A stretch of 64,000 nucleotides of DNA. Source: Cryptomeria japonica. Taxonomy: Eukaryota > Streptophyta > Pinopsida > Cupressales > Cupressaceae. The position numbers were made by a program, and so were the translations under genes. Shown piece by piece: positions 10,854 to 22,320 of this stretch (its first letter is position 1; each line of letters starts with the position of its first letter). Below the pieces are notes generated by a model. That model was given only the letters and a program-made list of their open reading frames with translations. It was not told the origin of the DNA and ran no database searches. The stretch spans positions 559,091,945 to 559,155,944 of the forward strand of contig NC_081413.1 of the NCBI RefSeq assembly GCF_030272615.1. Reading direction: 5' to 3'.

Positions 10854-12450
10854 TGTTGGGTCTCAAAATTGCTAGATTTTGGCCAACTAACGAGATCAAC
10901 TCAAGGTTGTAATTCCCCTATACTTCAAGCTTTGTGTAGGCCTAGGTAGGTGTACCTCTTATGTTTTAAAGCAAATTATGAATATTTTACATACAAGTTT
11001 CTACTCTTAACTATCTAGGATTCTTGACTTTTATCTCTAAGTTATCTAACAGATTTGTAGGTTCCCACTTGCAAATAAAAGAGATTTCAATTGAATAAGT
11101 ATAGGTTTAGATCAATGCCTTCTCTATTGGGTTAACAAAGTCAAATATAAGTCTCTCACAGGTTTCTTATGACAACCTAGATAGGCGCTTGACCTATCAA
11201 CTATTCTACCTTCACTATCTTCCACTTGATCTCCTTATGACTATGTCATGTCTATTTAATGACTAATTCTCTCCTTGAGAGAAAAACTAAGATGACACAC
11301 ACATATCAAGAATTACAAGTTTTGGATGTAAACTATGAGAATAGATATAATTAATTGAATCATAACAGATTATCACAAACCAAGATAAAGAACCCTTTTT
11401 TGACAAATGCATATACTCAATGAGAAAAGACACCATTTTAATAGGAATATAATATTATGGATTTTAGATACAAGACATTTTTACATTATGCCTTTCTCCT
11501 TTTATCCTCCTCTTTCCTCTTGTTTTTCCTCTTATTTTTTATGTTACCTTCCATATCTACATTTTTTCTCCACTTATATATGTGGTTGAATGGGCACCAT
11601 ACCCTTGTTGGGGTGAAAAGTCACCATTTTACATGAAAACTAACAAAATCCTTTGAAAAATGATAATAGACTAGTTTAGTTGATAACTCCATTTTAAACT
11701 ATCTTTCAGTATTTTGCTTGGTTGATAGCCGAAAACACCACCTTAGCATCTGAGATTTTTATTCAAAGTAGGAAACTTCATTTTCTGAATGGGTCTTCAT
11801 CAGATTTTCATTTTGCCTTCATTTTCATTCCCAGTCAACATCAGTTTCATGTCAGGTCGAACTAATAGGCTTTATGCATGATTAAATATTTCTTATGGTC
11901 TTCTCTATGGTTGGCAGCCCAAAACACCTCTTATGGACTTGAGATTTTAATTGGAGCTTGGAAGTTTCATTTTATGAAATGGGTCTTCATTAGATTGCCA
12001 TTTTTTACTCATTTTCATTTTGAGTTAACATCATCTTTCTTGTAGGTCGAAATCACAACCTTTCTGCAGTCAACATCCATATTACATCAGGTTGATAATA
12101 TTTTTGAATAGGTAAACAATAGTTTGAAGGGGGGAATGCCTTAGGGTAGTGCTAGGATAGTTTAGGATAGGTTTTAGGGCGATTAGGAATGATTCGACAT
12201 TAGTTTCTAGGTATAATTTTCAAAGTATTCATAGGTATAAAGAGATGAAGGGATATTATAATGGTAACACACTTTGGAACAAGCACATGGCATATTTGGA
12301 GGGATTATGGGAAAGACATGGACACCCCAACTTGAGGTATGAGAGAAATGAGAGGTTTAGTATGCTTAGGATATTTAGACTCTTTATGACTCGAAGGGGA
12401 TAGAGGTTTGTGTGAAATATAAGGTAGCTTAATAACCTTTCATGGAGGTC
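10854..12450. mobile_element. Unclassified insertion of about 1.6 kb within the LINE
   Basis: The LINE linker reads up to 12.48 kb and resumes at 10.85 kb, so this stretch is probably inserted. Its left end, TGTTGGGTCTCAAAATTG at 10854, looks like an LTR start, but I cannot find a matching CA end with a target duplication; the right boundary is uncertain by about 50 bases. No coding sequence is recognisable. It contains an imperfect duplication of about 150 bases (11713-12052). It could be a solo LTR of a long-LTR element. Confidence 0.4.
11713..12052. repeat. Imperfect direct duplication, spacing about 190 bp
   Basis: The segment 11713-11862 (GGTTGATAGCCGAAAACACC through CATCAGTTTCATGTCAGGTC) recurs at about 11904-12052 (GGTTGGCAGCCCAAAACACC through a matching AACATCATCTTTC end). 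Both contain GGGTCTTCAT followed by CAGATT or TAGATT. The copies differ at many positions, so the duplication is old or predates the insertion. Confidence 0.7.
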
Positions 12451-13567
12451 CATTGAATTGATTTATTCATATCATTTTCTTATCCTTCTTTGCTTAAATA
12501 GATGCTCAAATAATTCATCATATGTCATTTCCATAAAGTGACCACCAATTTCAATATTAGGGTGCTTGAAATTATTTGGAAATTTCAAGCCCCAACATAA
12601 TCATTTCTCCCCTCTTCCCATTCTAGAATTTCTCTGATTTGATATAGGTATTTATTTTTTCCAAGGTATCATAGCTTTCCCACTAGTTGTGTCAGGATTT
12701 GTTCTTAATATCCCAGGTTATGTGGTTTATAAAAATGTTTCTACATGACATCAATAAGTTCCAAATTGTTGACCTCATGGGGGGTTTTAAATAGTGAATA
12801 TCTAGTTCTATCTAGGGAATTGAGGTATTTATTGCACAATATTTTTTCCCATTTTTGATCCACCTTCCTATACAAGTTTCATACCAATTTAGCTCCCAAA
12901 GCTTCATTCCTTATTACCCAATCTCTTAGTCCTCCACCCCTTGCTTATTTTGGACTACAAATCTTATCCCAAGTTGTTAGTGGAATTCTAGTTTCTTGAT
13001 TGCTGCAATTCTATAATTTTTTCTCATTTTTTGCTCCACCTGACCCCTAATCTTTGACACATTCTTATGCAAGACATGAAGAAAATTGGCATGGTAGAGA
13101 TTCTTGATTTGAGTAGCATGATTCATCTTGTTGACATTAACTATTTACCTCTCCAAGATTTCAGCTTTCCATTACAATTATTTGTTATGCTATTCCATTG
13201 ATTATTATTGTTTGCCCCAACAAATAAAGGAAACCCTAAAAATCTTCCTAACAACTTTCCCACCTTAATGCCCAAAATTCTTGAAATTTCCCTTTGTTTA
13301 CTCAACTATATATTAAAGAAAAAGTTTGATCTATTCCATTCAATCATCTAACTTCAAGTTGAGCAATAATTATCAAGTATTGTTTCAATGTTTCTTTCTT
13401 CCCTTTGACTTGCCAGTTCAAACAATATTGTGTCATCACCAAATTGTTGGTTTGTGATTGTCTCTATCCCTAGAGCCACCTTGAAACCCTTCCAAATACC
13501 GTCTCTTATTTCCCTCGCAATAGTTATTTTGAACGCTTCAACCATGATGATAGATAGGAAAGGGGAT
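12451..13567 (-). pseudogene. LINE ORF2: C-terminal RT domain and thumb/connection region
   Basis: The minus strand starts at 13567 with SPFLSIIMVEAF, the L-S-P-x-L-F-I-I-x-x-E box. This is followed by ITNQQFGDDTILF, the RT active-site motif in which the usual F-A-D-D is F-G-D-D; both aspartates are intact. Further down, FLGFPLFVGANNNQ (about 13220), MPIFFMSC, GGLRDWVIRNEALGAKLV (about 12900) and STIWNLLMSCRNI (about 12775) match the standard order of plant LINE ORF2. Frameshifts are frequent after about 13350. The preceding half of the RT lies on the far side of the gypsy-type element at 20424. Confidence 0.85.
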
Positions 13568-14896
13568 TGTAAAGTTGTAAATTGCAACCCCTTATAATTT
13601 TACAGTACTTTTTGTGCCCTTTCCTTAGTGAGTTTCCTCCTAGCTTTCTTCCAAGTGTATTTATGACCTTTGTATTGCAAAACTAAAGTCATATGTTTAT
13701 ATGGTGATCTAGACCTTTGTCTTGGGACTGAGTGCACCTAATTCACACCTTATTCACCCTATTTTGGGTGGACAAGGGTGTTTGGGCATCCTTGTCCCTA
13801 AAGTATAGGCCCAATTTTGAATTTCAATGCTTGATTCCACCACTTGGTTCCCAATCCCAATACTTCAATATGTCCATTGGAGGTCGGCCTAATTTATGAA
13901 ATACCTCAAGAACCCTATATAATAGAATCTTGTTAATTCATTTTGATATCCACTCATATCACAAGCATTCATTTTTCGTCCACAAAATTGAGCATTACTA
14001 AGTTCATTTCATCCCACCATATCCTTCAAGATCCAAGCATTATGGAGCAACAAGTTTCAACAACCTTCATGCAAGCTTGTTTCTAATATTAATTTGTTTG
14101 TCTTATCATGTCATGTTATTGCATCAACACTTGTGATCACATTCAAAGAGCATTGCATCATCAATCATCATCAACTAAAACAAGATTGAGGTATAACATT
14201 CAACATTCTACTTTAGATCTTTCCTTTTAATTTATCAATTTCATTTAAGGGTTAATTCCAACTAGGGGTTTGACTTAGGAAAACCCCTAACAAACAACAC
14301 TATTTTCCTCCTTTGTTTGTGCATGTGACAACATCCAGAGAGAGAAAATATAGATTTGGAAAGAGCAAACAAAGACATAGAACAAGATTTTTCCGAGGCA
14401 AAAGGTTTAGGAAAGGGTCGATCACACACCATTGTCTAACAATTTTCTGATGAAACTTTAGGGAAACACATAGAACAATATCCCAATCTCAAAAATATAT
14501 TTGTTGTTTGCATACAAGACCCCTGGATAGTAACACTCAAGCACCATTGTCACAGTTTTCCGAGTCTAGATTTCACACATAGGTTCCTCTCTGCTTCCCA
14601 TTTCTATATCAATACTTTATGTTTTCATATTTGATCGAAACTATCCATGCATGCTAATTATTGCCAATCTTACACATTTAACCCTAAATCTTGCATTAAA
14701 TTCAATTTACATCATTCCATAGCTCATTTTCAACTCAATCAAGGAGAGTGGAATCCAATATGCATTTAGCCCTCTTCCCCATAGACCTGAGGATCAATCT
14801 ATTGATTTCATTCCCTTTTGATGTTAACGTTGGTTGGAAGTGGGCCAATTCCTTGTTTACATAGCTAAACTAGTGTATCCTCATTTCCAATCACCT
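13568..14896 (+). repeat. Left LTR of the gag-only gypsy-type element
   Basis: It aligns with 19076-20423 along its whole length: shared blocks include TTTGTGCCCTT, TTCACCCTATTTTGGGTGG, TCAATATG/CATTGGAGGT and a final TACATAGCTAAACTA. The end is placed by where similarity stops; the terminal CA seen in the right copy is CT here. Confidence 0.85.
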
Positions 14897-15152
14897 TTTG
14901 ATGAAATCGACGCTTCTAACATTTTGCATATTTATGATTGGGTATTTTTGGATCTATGTTTTTCTATTTCACATGTGATTACATTACTTGTTAGGTATAT
15001 TTATCAAAATCATGTGTTGGATAATAGATTATTTCACTTCATGTTGCTTGCATTCATTCATACAACTTCAATGTTTGCATTATGAGGGTTTCAAAGATCT
15101 TTAGTACATTTAATTCATTTCGCAAAGCTTTCATACATATCTCAAAAAAGAT

Positions 15153-15722
15153 TTGGTAGATGTTTCAAATGATGCCTTTGGTAATCCTAGAGGTGAAATT
15201 GAAATGAACCATACTTGTACTTCTCCTCGAATCTCTTTTATTCATGAGGAAAGAATTAATGTTCCTATCAATGATCTCTCCAATGAAGATGCAACATTAA
15301 AGAGTAATGATGAATCCTCTTCTCACAAAGATACTTCAGTGCAAGAGGGACAAGGTAAGAATGCTAATATTACATTTATCACTCTAGATCCTCCTTATTC
15401 TTCAAGAGCTTATATAATCATCAACATGTTTTGAGAAAAGATGATTGATGAAGAAAACGGGTTCAATCATAAGTTTAAGGCCATGTTTCTCCACAAGCTT
15501 CTTGGCTTTACAACTTCAATGGGTTTTCCTTCTTGTTCTAAGACTCTTAAGCCTATACAAGGCTCCAACCCTCACATTTGGGAGTCCATGGTTAGACCCT
15601 TCACCAAACCAACTAAAAACCTTGATGCATGTAAAATGGGCATATACAACATCTCCATGGAATTAAATAACAAAGATTCACTCAATTTGGATGGTTTCCC
15701 TCTCCAGGCCACTCCAAGATAG
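15153..15722 (+). pseudogene. Unrecognised coding remnant, 5' part of the gag-only element
   Basis: Two consecutive open frames (15153-15434 and 15441-15722, 93 codons each) lie upstream of the gag-like segment and may be its N-terminal part. The first is rich in acidic and serine residues (LSNEDATLKSNDESSS). The second begins MIDEENGFNHKFKAMF. I recognise no domain. They are kept only because of their position and because both frames stay open longer than the surrounding AT-rich sequence would suggest. Confidence 0.3.
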
Positions 15723-17031
15723 TAATACTCCAAAACTGATAAACTGACCATAACATGCAAACCCGACTGTATATCCAAAATATAAATACTATTTCAGATA
15801 CCCTTTTTGGCCTTATTTAACATATAAAATGTTAATGTAGGGTTGTTTTGGAACAAATCCCTCAAAATTGTATTGGTAATGCTGCAACTAGGCCTAATTA
15901 GGCCACTTTTTCAAAGCAACTATGTGATATTCTACTCCCAAACTTTCAAAATTTATTCCTAAGTCTTAGTCGAGTAACATATAGTCTAAATTAACCATTT
16001 ACATAAATTGGAACCACTCTCAATTCACCGATCTACCAAACCCCTTGTCTATTTATGTAAAACAAGCCTAAAACATGGTGATATTAGGCTAGGGCATCAC
16101 TAAATCCACACTAATCCTTCTTCCCTACTCCTGAAAAATTCATCAACACAAAATAAATCCTATCTAATCCCATTCCATCAATCATCAAGCAATTTCATTG
16201 GTGGAATGAATCATAAATCATTTTTCTTGCTCTCAAACTCTCAAAATTAGGTTTTCCAGGTAGTTTTTAGAAGAAACACCGTAACTTCCTTCAAACTTAA
16301 TAAAAATGAATGAAACCAATTAAAAATGAAAAAATATTCACTGATTTATCAAATCCAAGTGGTGCACATCAATATCAGGCGGCAAAAGGTCATACCATGC
16401 GTTGCAACAACAAGAAATACAAGAAAATAGAGTATATTTAATTAGTTTGGCCTTCAATAAAGTTGACCAACCTTCACCACCCACTTGGTTCTACCATACA
16501 AAGGTATTTTATGCCTTCTAAAATATGTTCCAATAGTTACAAACCAACCAACCAACTTCTACATCACTTTGACTCTTCATATTCCCATTCTTGCAATTTT
16601 ATAACATGACAATTTTGCAAGAATTGACAACTTTTACATTATTTGACAAATGACCCCCAAAATGACACTCTAAGACTCCAAACCAATACAAATAAATTAA
16701 ATATGGTTTTTTAGACCTTATTACATGATTAAACTACCAAACCTAAGCTAAGAAACCAAAATTGACTCATGGAGGCTTGAACTTGAGAGGGTGCTCCTGC
16801 ACCAATGATGTTATGCATTTTATTCATGATATATCTCCAAGCATAACATTGAGTAAAGATGAAGCTTTTGATGATGAAAAAAATTCCTCCCAACCCCCAA
16901 AAATGGACATGAATAATGATGATAGAAATAAGAATCTCGCTACCAAAATTAAATAAATAAATAAATAAATAAAAATCTCCTTAGTAAGATTCTTCCCCCT
17001 TCATCTATTCATCAGGCTAAATCTTCAAGAT

Positions 17032-17451
17032 GTGCCTACACAACAAATTTCAAAGAAGTCCATAATGAAAATCCTCCCCCTATCTTATCAGTTTTTACCA
17101 AAACCTAATCCTCCTACCCAACAAGAAACAAAGCATATCCTTGATAAGCAATTGAAGCTAGCAACAAGAATCTTTTGGAGACTCAAACTTGATAAAAATT
17201 TTACTTTCCTTTTTGTAAGATATATCAATAATTACAAAAATAAAGATGGTAGTATATATTGCCTCTTTCACCAAATTTATTCTCAATCTATTGTTGATTG
17301 TAGAGCTTTTAAAAAAATTGTTCAAGACTTATATGATAGGGCTCTTATTCATAAATTACATTGGATCTCATGCTTTTATCAATCCAAATTTAAATGTAGT
17401 GCATTAGTGCTCTTTGGCCCTATTATGTTTCTCCTCACTATGTGGCATTAG
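17032..17451 (+). pseudogene. Gypsy-type gag, C-terminal region
   Basis: A 139-codon open frame includes YCLFHQIYSQSIVDCRAFKK followed by IVQDLYDRALI. This matches the pattern Y-C-x-F-H-x-x-x-x-H-x-T-x-D-C-x-x-F/L-K-x-x-I-x-D-L at the end of gag in many plant gypsy elements, here with the second histidine replaced by glutamine. It is preceded by a proline- and glutamine-rich linker and a basic stretch. No protease or RT follows before the polypurine tract. The start is arbitrary because the upstream frame is broken. Confidence 0.65.
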
Positions 17452-18079
17452 TAGCTTACCTTTGGGGACTCTGTCATTCATGGAAGTACAATTTCATGCA
17501 CAATCATACTTGGCTAGAAACATAATAGCCTTCTTATTCATGTCTCCATCCTTGGGGGGAAAGGATAGTGTTTCTATAACCTCTTTCTCCAAGGATTTAC
17601 TTTTCCTTAAGTGAATAACATCTTTTATATGAATCTCCTTTCTCGCATAGAATTGTTTGTCCTTTATATGGATTATACTATTTCCTGGAGGTGTTTATCC
17701 TTGGTTTAGGACCTTTTCCTTGCTTGAAAGCATTTTTATAAAATATTTATCCCATGTGTTAAAGTACATCCTTGTTTTCTTATCTTCTCCTTGGTCAAAG
17801 ATGTTATTTTTGTTAAAAGATCTCATCTTGGAGGTAAATGTCTTTGAACAAAGATATTTTCCTTCTTTCAACATGTATCCCTCAAAAGGATCCATTTTCA
17901 CTTGATGCGAGATATTTCTTTTACAACTATATCTTCCGTACTTCAAAGATGTATGCCCTCTTTAGCTTGGAATGTATATGAATTATTGGTTAAAGGATAT
18001 CTCCTTGGTGATGAAGGTGTTTATCCTTGTGTTTCTTTCTGCCTTATGAAATCAACATAGGGCTATGCTGGTATCTTAA

Positions 18080-18090
18080 GGGGGGGGGGG
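18080..18090 (+). repeat. Homopolymer run of 11 G
   Basis: Eleven consecutive G residues lie inside the gag-only element. This is rare in such AT-rich DNA and may be an internal purine tract or simply a mutation-prone run. Confidence 0.6.
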
Positions 18091-18189
18091 ACATATATGT
18101 GGCCTCCTTGTTACTCACTTATAGTTGCATTTTGGAAGGATTTGCTTACAAGCATTGATCTTTGTTTGGTTCCCTTTTTTCAAATTGCA

Positions 18190-18310
18190 GATCCATGTTC
18201 AATTTTGTAGATTTCCTAACAGACAATGCCTTGTTTGGTTATCCTCGTTCAAGTTTTGCTGATTTCCTTACAAACAATGCTTTGTTTGGTTATACTTGTT
18301 GTAATGCGCC
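18190..18310 (+). repeat. Two-copy 51-bp tandem repeat
   Basis: GATTTCCTAACA at 18210 and GATTTCCTTACA at 18261 begin homologous units ending in TTTGGTTAT, a spacing of 51 bases (17 codons). They lie inside the gag-only gypsy-type element, just before the 63-bp array. Confidence 0.75.
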
Positions 18311-18378
18311 AAAAACAATTTTTTCGCAGTTGTTTACCTTGTAAAAAGAAAGCTTTGCTTGGAAAAAAATTCCTTTTT

Positions 18379-18665
18379 CAAGATGAGTTGACTAGGATAA
18401 CACAACTTTCTATACCTTTTCACTCTCCTTGCAATATATTTTAGGATGAGTTGACTACAATAACACAACTTTCTAGACCTTCTGATTCTCCTTGCATCAT
18501 ATCTCAAGATGAGTTGACTAGCATAACACAACTTGCTAAACCTTTTGACTCTTCCTTTCCCTTTTCACATGGATCACACAACATAACACAACTTGTTGTC
18601 CCAAAGAATTTGTGCTTTCATGGATCACCTAGCATAACACAACTTTCTAGCCTATGGAATCCATG
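18379..18665 (+). repeat. 63-bp tandem array encoding ITQL peptide repeats
   Basis: GATGAGTTGACTA recurs at 18382, 18445 and 18508, a period of exactly 63 bases, followed by more degenerate units sharing ATAACACAACTT near 18580 and 18632. A plus-strand frame from 18451 to 18696 translates the units as repeats of about 21 residues with the core DELTSITQL and P-F/S-D-S. The exact 21-codon period suggests it expanded while coding. It lies about 400 bases upstream of the polypurine tract. Confidence 0.75.
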
Positions 18666-19053
18666 TTTACATTCTCCTCCTCCCATGAACCCATAGAATA
18701 AAACACCTTGTTAGTTGTTGGATCATGGTTTCTTGTCTTATCACTTAATGTATAGCTATTTCCTGGTGACCACTTGTACTCTTGTAATAGCATTTCAAGA
18801 ATAATATTAGCAATTGAGACATTTTGATTATTGAGGTGTCTTCAAATAATTGACTTGGAGCCTTTGTTTTTAGTGCTAACCCCTTTTGTGTGTCTTTTGT
18901 CTTTGTTCTTTTTGTTTTGTTTTATGTCCTTGTATGTGATTCTGTGAGTTAAGATCCTAAGCTTGGGGTGTAATCTTGCTCACAGTTGCTCATGTCTCTC
19001 TCTTGGTTTCTTCTCCTCTATTGTGAGTATGAGCATAAGTTCATACTCTCGCT

Positions 19054-19075
19054 AAAGTGGAAGGTGGGGGCTAAA
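19054..19075 (+). other. Polypurine tract of the gag-only element
   Basis: AAAGTGGAAGGTGGGGGC followed by TAAA lies directly before the right LTR (TGTAGCATCG), as expected for plus-strand priming. Confidence 0.8.
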
Positions 19076-20423
19076 TGTAGCATCGTAAATTGAAACCCCT
19101 TGCAGTTTTACACTACTTTTTGTGCCCTTGCCTTAGTGATTTTCTTCCTAGCTCTCTTCCCAGAGCAACCCTAGCCTTTGTACTCCAAAAATGAAGTCAT
19201 ATGTTTATGTAGTGATTTGGACCTTTTTCCTAGGATCGAGATAACCTAATTCACACCTTATTCACCCTATTTTGGGTGGTTAAGGGTGTTTGGGTGCCCT
19301 TGTCTTAGACAAGGGCGTTTGAGTGTCCTTGTCCCTCAAGTTTGGGCCCATTTTTTAATATGTCGATGCCCTATTCTCGCCAGTTGATTCCCAATCATGA
19401 TACTTCAATATGACCATTGGAGGTTAGCCTAATTTATGAAATACTTTAAGAACCCTATCTAAGAGCATCCTTTTAATTCATTTTGACATCCACCCACTGA
19501 CAAGAATTCAATTTTCATTCACAACATTGAGCATTACTGAGTTCATTTCATCTCACCATATCCTCCATGATCTAACCATTATAGAGCAGTTGCAACAACC
19601 TTCATGCAAACATGTTTTTACGATTGATTCGTTTATGTCTTGTCATGGCTCAACACTTGTGACCACATTCAAAGAGAATTCCATCATTAACCATCATCAA
19701 CTCTAGAGAAACCTTAAGGTATAACTTTTAGTATTCTACTTCAAAGCTTTCCTTTCAATATCAATTTCATTTAATGGTTAATTCCAACCCAAGGTTTGAC
19801 CTAGCCAAACCCCATATCAGAAAATACCATTTTTCTCCTTTGTATCTGCAAATGATAGGATCTAGAGGGAACAAATATAGATTCAAAGAAAATATACAAA
19901 GATGTATAAAACTAGCTTTCGTAGAGGCGAAAAGGCAAGGACAAGGTCACCCACACACTATTGTTCAACACTTTTTTGACAAAACTTCAAGGAAACACTC
20001 GGAACAACATCTTGTGCCTGAAAATATATTTCTCTACATTCGACACCCCTAGACAATGGCGTCCACGCACCATTGTCTTGTATTTCCAAGTCTAGATCTC
20101 AAACATAAGCTTTTCTCTGTTTCCCCTTTTTAGATCTATACTTTATGTTTGCATATCTGATCTAAAATTGTCCGTGCTGTTGATTATTGTCAATCTTACA
20201 TTTTTAGCCCTAGAGATTGCATTAAGTTCAAGTTACATCATTCCCATTGCTCATTTTCAACACAATCAAATAGTGTGGAATTCAATTTGCATTCAACCCT
20301 CTTCCCCATAGACTTGAGGTTAAATCTATTGATTTCATTACCCTTTAATGTTAATGTTGGTTGGAAGAGTGTCAATTACATATTTACATAGCTAAACTAA
20401 TGGATCCTCATTTCAAACCACCA
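19076..20423 (+). repeat. Right LTR of the gag-only gypsy-type element
   Basis: It starts TGTAGCATCGTAAATTG after the polypurine tract and aligns with 13568-14896. Similarity ends at about 20423 (AAACCACCA), after which the minus-strand LINE resumes. A 92-codon frame at 19774-20052 is a chance reading of LTR sequence. Confidence 0.85.
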
Positions 20424-21470
20424 TACCCTTTCCCCTTTTTGAATACATCTTGAGGGTTATCGTTTATCAATGCCAAGAACCTTATATTTGAAACACGACT
20501 CTTCACCCAATCCACCCAATCCCTACAAAAAGAAAACCTCTCGAAAACATCAAGCAAGAACTACCTATCAACTTGGTCATAAGCCTTCTTGATGTCTAAT
20601 TTCACAATCATCCTATCCACTTTCACCTTTATGATAGTGTAAATTTCCTCATGAGCTACAATGATTCCTTTGACTATTGATCTTTTCGACACAAAGCCAC
20701 TTTGTTTCTTCGAAATTATAATTGGGAGCAACTCTATCATGTTTTCCATCAATTTAGTAATTATTTTATATACATGATTGCATAAAGAGATAGGCCTGAA
20801 ATCATTAAACGCTTTCACCTCTTACTTTTTGGGGATAAAAGCTAGGAAACCATTATTTATGTCCTTCACCATAAATTTATTACCTTTTTCCTTGGTTCTT
20901 CTACTACCTTTACTAGATCCAAGTGTATGATTTCCCATAATTTTTTGAGGAAACTTGTTAGGAACCTGTCATAATTAAAGCCTTATTTGGTCTTTTTGCT
21001 TTCTCTATTGAGACAAAATTGATTAATTAGTCTTTTTGTTCCTATCTGATGCATGTGGATAAATTCCTTAGTATATCCTTTTTAACCTATGCACCCCCCA
21101 CATTACTGCCATTCAAAAGATCTTAAAAGTACCTAACTGCTTTTGCATATATCTCCTTTACCTCTTGCAAGAGAACTCTATCCTTATTTTTTATTTCAAA
21201 GATTCTATTCCTAGTTCTCTTCACCTTGATTGAATTGTGAAAAAAAATCATCTCTTTGTCTCCATCTCTTAACCAACATTCTTTGGAATTTTGATGCCAA
21301 AAGATCTCTTCCCTCCCCAACACTTCCATATACTCCCTCTTCAAAGTCCTTTTCCTTAACATAATTGACCTCTTGCATCCCATCCTTAATAGTCTTCTCG
21401 TGTAGCTCTATTAGTTCATCTTCTAATATATTTTTCTCTTGAAAAAATGTTTTTGAAATGCAGCATATTC
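20424..21470 (-). pseudogene. LINE ORF2: N-terminal half of reverse transcriptase
   Basis: The minus strand from about 21383 encodes EEIFWHQNSKECWLRDGDKE and FFHNSIKVKRTRNRI, the conserved region between endonuclease and RT. Then FLAFIPKK, FRPISLCNHVYKIITKLM, KQSGFVSKRSI and VKLDIKKAYDQVDR (20818-20561) match the RT fingers and palm boxes, including the first catalytic aspartate in LDIKKAYD. It continues through WVKSRVSNIRFLALINDNPQ to KKGKG at 20426, where the gypsy-type LTR interrupts. The second half of the RT is at about 12451-13567. Confidence 0.9.
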
Positions 21471-21479
21471 CATTCTTTC

Positions 21480-22320
21480 AATCGGATCTTAATGCACTAT
21501 AGATTTTTTTGTAATGGAAAAATCCTAGATCCTCCCCCTTTGAGTGCTTCTCTCCACACAATAACCATTTTTTCTCCAATCTCTTTGTTCCTCATCTGCA
21601 TATTTTTGAATTTGAAGTGGTATTGATCTAAGACTTTATTCAGGATAATTTTTAACAATAGGTAATGGTTTGAACCCGTACAAGGAAGAATTGAAGTTTC
21701 CCATCCAAATTCCAACCAATAAAAATCTATCCAATTTTTCCAGCTAAAACTTGTGAAACCATTCTCATTCATCCAAGTATGCCTTTCATTTTTTTGGGCT
21801 TCCTCTTGCAGATAATTGTAAAAAAAGTTATGAAACTCTACCTAGACTTGTGTATGTCGACCAATCTCACTACTTTTCTCTATATTACCCAAGTTGGTAT
21901 TAAAATTAGCCAATAAAATTACAATCTTATTTGCTAGATTTTGTAGCATCTTTGAAAGTTGTTCCTACATATCCCTTTTCCTTGTTCCTACCAAACCATA
22001 AATATTAATGAGGAAAATCGAGTCTTTGCCAATGAACTTTTAATCTTAATCACTTGCCAATTTTGATTTTGGGCCATGCTTTCTATATTTAGTCAATTTG
22101 GATTCCAAACAACTCACAATCCCCCAGATGCTCCCATCACCTTGACAAGCAACCCTTTCCTTGTCTCCATTTAAGCATTGGTTTCTTAACTCCTATGTTA
22201 TCCAATTTAGTCTACTACAAAAGAATGAAATATGGTTTGACTTGATCAAGCTACTTCTTGATCAAGTGTCACTTGTTAGGGGCATTAAAACCCCTGAACA
22301 TTCCATGATAAAGTTTTCAT
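21480..22320 (-). pseudogene. LINE ORF2: start and apurinic-type endonuclease domain
   Basis: The minus strand has an ATG at 22320-22318 followed by KTLSWNVQG, the standard ORF2 start of plant L1 elements (M-K-x-L-S-W-N-V-R-G-L). After a frameshift it reads NAPNK, LDQVKPYFILL and TKLD (Q-E-T-K catalytic region, glutamate lost). Downstream are FLINIYGLVGTRKRD (about 22000), VILLANFNTNL (matching G-D-F-N) and, in an open frame at 21772-21497, SILPCTGSNHYLLL (matching the S-D-H catalytic box). Several catalytic residues are replaced, so the domain is dead. Confidence 0.85.

Larger units (their letters stand above)
13568..20423 (+). mobile_element. Non-autonomous gypsy-type LTR element with gag remnant only
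   Basis: Direct repeats 13568-14896 and 19076-20423 are LTRs starting TGTAAAG or TGTAGCATCGTAAATTG. A purine-rich tract precedes the right one. The 4.2 kb interior contains a gag-like C-terminal segment (17032-17370) and peptide-repeat sequence, but no protease, RT or integrase. That composition fits a TR-GAG-like element that would need another element's enzymes. It is inserted in the RT domain of the minus-strand LINE between the K-G-K-G and S-P-F-L boxes. No clean target duplication was found, and no standard primer site is seen after 14896. Confidence 0.8.
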
